Positions 63,900 to 64,000 of a DNA stretch of 64,000 nucleotides are shown piece after piece. Numbering within the stretch: position 1 is the stretch's first letter; every line of letters begins with the position of its first letter. The notes beneath the pieces were generated by a model, which was not told the origin of the DNA, made no database searches, and saw nothing but the letters and a program-made list of their open reading frames with translations. The stretch is taken from the NCBI RefSeq assembly GCF_918797505.1, contig NC_092800.1:24443577-24507576 (forward strand). Reading direction: 5' to 3'. The DNA comes from Bemisia tabaci. Lineage: Eukaryota > Arthropoda > Insecta > Hemiptera > Aleyrodidae. A program made the position numbers and the translations under genes.

Positions 63900-64000
63900 G
63901 GGTCAGTTACGCTTGTCACAGAATTGTATTTTGGAGCTTGATTCTTGTAGATCAGCTTAAAATAATCAGATTTGTCCAAAAAGCAAGTTTCTACGTTCAA
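63900..64000. mobile_element. Element BB3, left arm, cut by window end
   Basis: GGGTCAGTTACGCTTGTCAC, GAGCTTGATTCTTGTAGATC, AAGCAAGTTTCTACGTTCAA follow the left arms of BB1 and BB2. The rest lies outside the window. Confidence 0.85.

Overview
The window looks like non-coding sequence, intergenic or from a large intron, from an arthropod nuclear genome. It is moderately AT-rich, has no long open reading frame, and is packed with short non-autonomous DNA transposons (MITE-like foldback elements), tandem duplications and single-copy islands. A LINE 3' tail ending in (AAATCC)-like repeats and a tRNA-like SINE head also point to an animal. The mix of families resembles what I recall of hemipteran genomes (whitefly or planthopper type), but that is a low-confidence impression from memory. 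I could not establish a protein-coding gene. The longest open frames lie inside repeats or low-complexity tracts. Two short GC-rich segments, 30563-30770 on minus and 36221-36312 on plus, have exon-like features and are listed as weak candidates.

Family names used here are local labels. A: about 253 bp, ends CTGCCGTGCTAAGG, 4-bp target duplication (TSD). B: about 240 bp, ends CGTCACCTTCCGGCC. C: 331 bp, ends CAAGGTAG, 9-bp TSD. D: ends CGACGGTG. E: a giant palindrome. F and F': ends CTGCGGGCtGATTATTG / CCTGCGGGCCGATTATTG. P: hAT-like, ends CAGTGGCGTGG, 8-bp TSD. R: about 122 bp, ends TCGTC. S: ends CACAGTGGA. M, N and Q: ends beginning CAC. K: TCGATC-rich elements. W: short palindromes containing GGCGCCTACAAACC. 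The rest are described in place.

Layout. 1-9.1 kb: A and B copies, an hAT element with a perfect 8-bp TSD (3276-3557) and two tandem duplications (4195-4652, 7793-8275). 10-16 kb: mostly single-copy, with M, GG and foldback elements. 16.9-18.2 kb: a three-unit F-derived array interrupted by an A copy. 19-22 kb: P, R and D copies and palindrome E carrying D2. 23-26.9 kb: LINE tail, S1 with internal foldback T, SINE, F and the triple nest A>B>C. 28-31.5 kb: A, F and F' copies and a CpG-rich block. 32.9-36.1 kb: B, a 925-bp inverted-repeat element, and a tandem segmental duplication whose two units show filled and empty sites for two insertions. 36.1-41 kb: K, N, A-in-A and perfect palindromes. 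41.5-46.7 kb: S2, CC, B, R, P, A, satellite V and a long polypyrimidine tract. 47.5-54 kb: KK, II, F, A-in-B, BB, A, K and L. 54-60.5 kb: GC-rich block, FF, S3, BB2, P, A2, S4 and a three-unit tandem array with two datable insertions. 60.5-64 kb: single-copy sequence, a W-based duplication, A remnants and BB3 running off the end.

The elements do not form a pathway. Together they record repeated insertion of mobile DNA into mobile DNA, and several insertion events can be ordered from the sequence alone.
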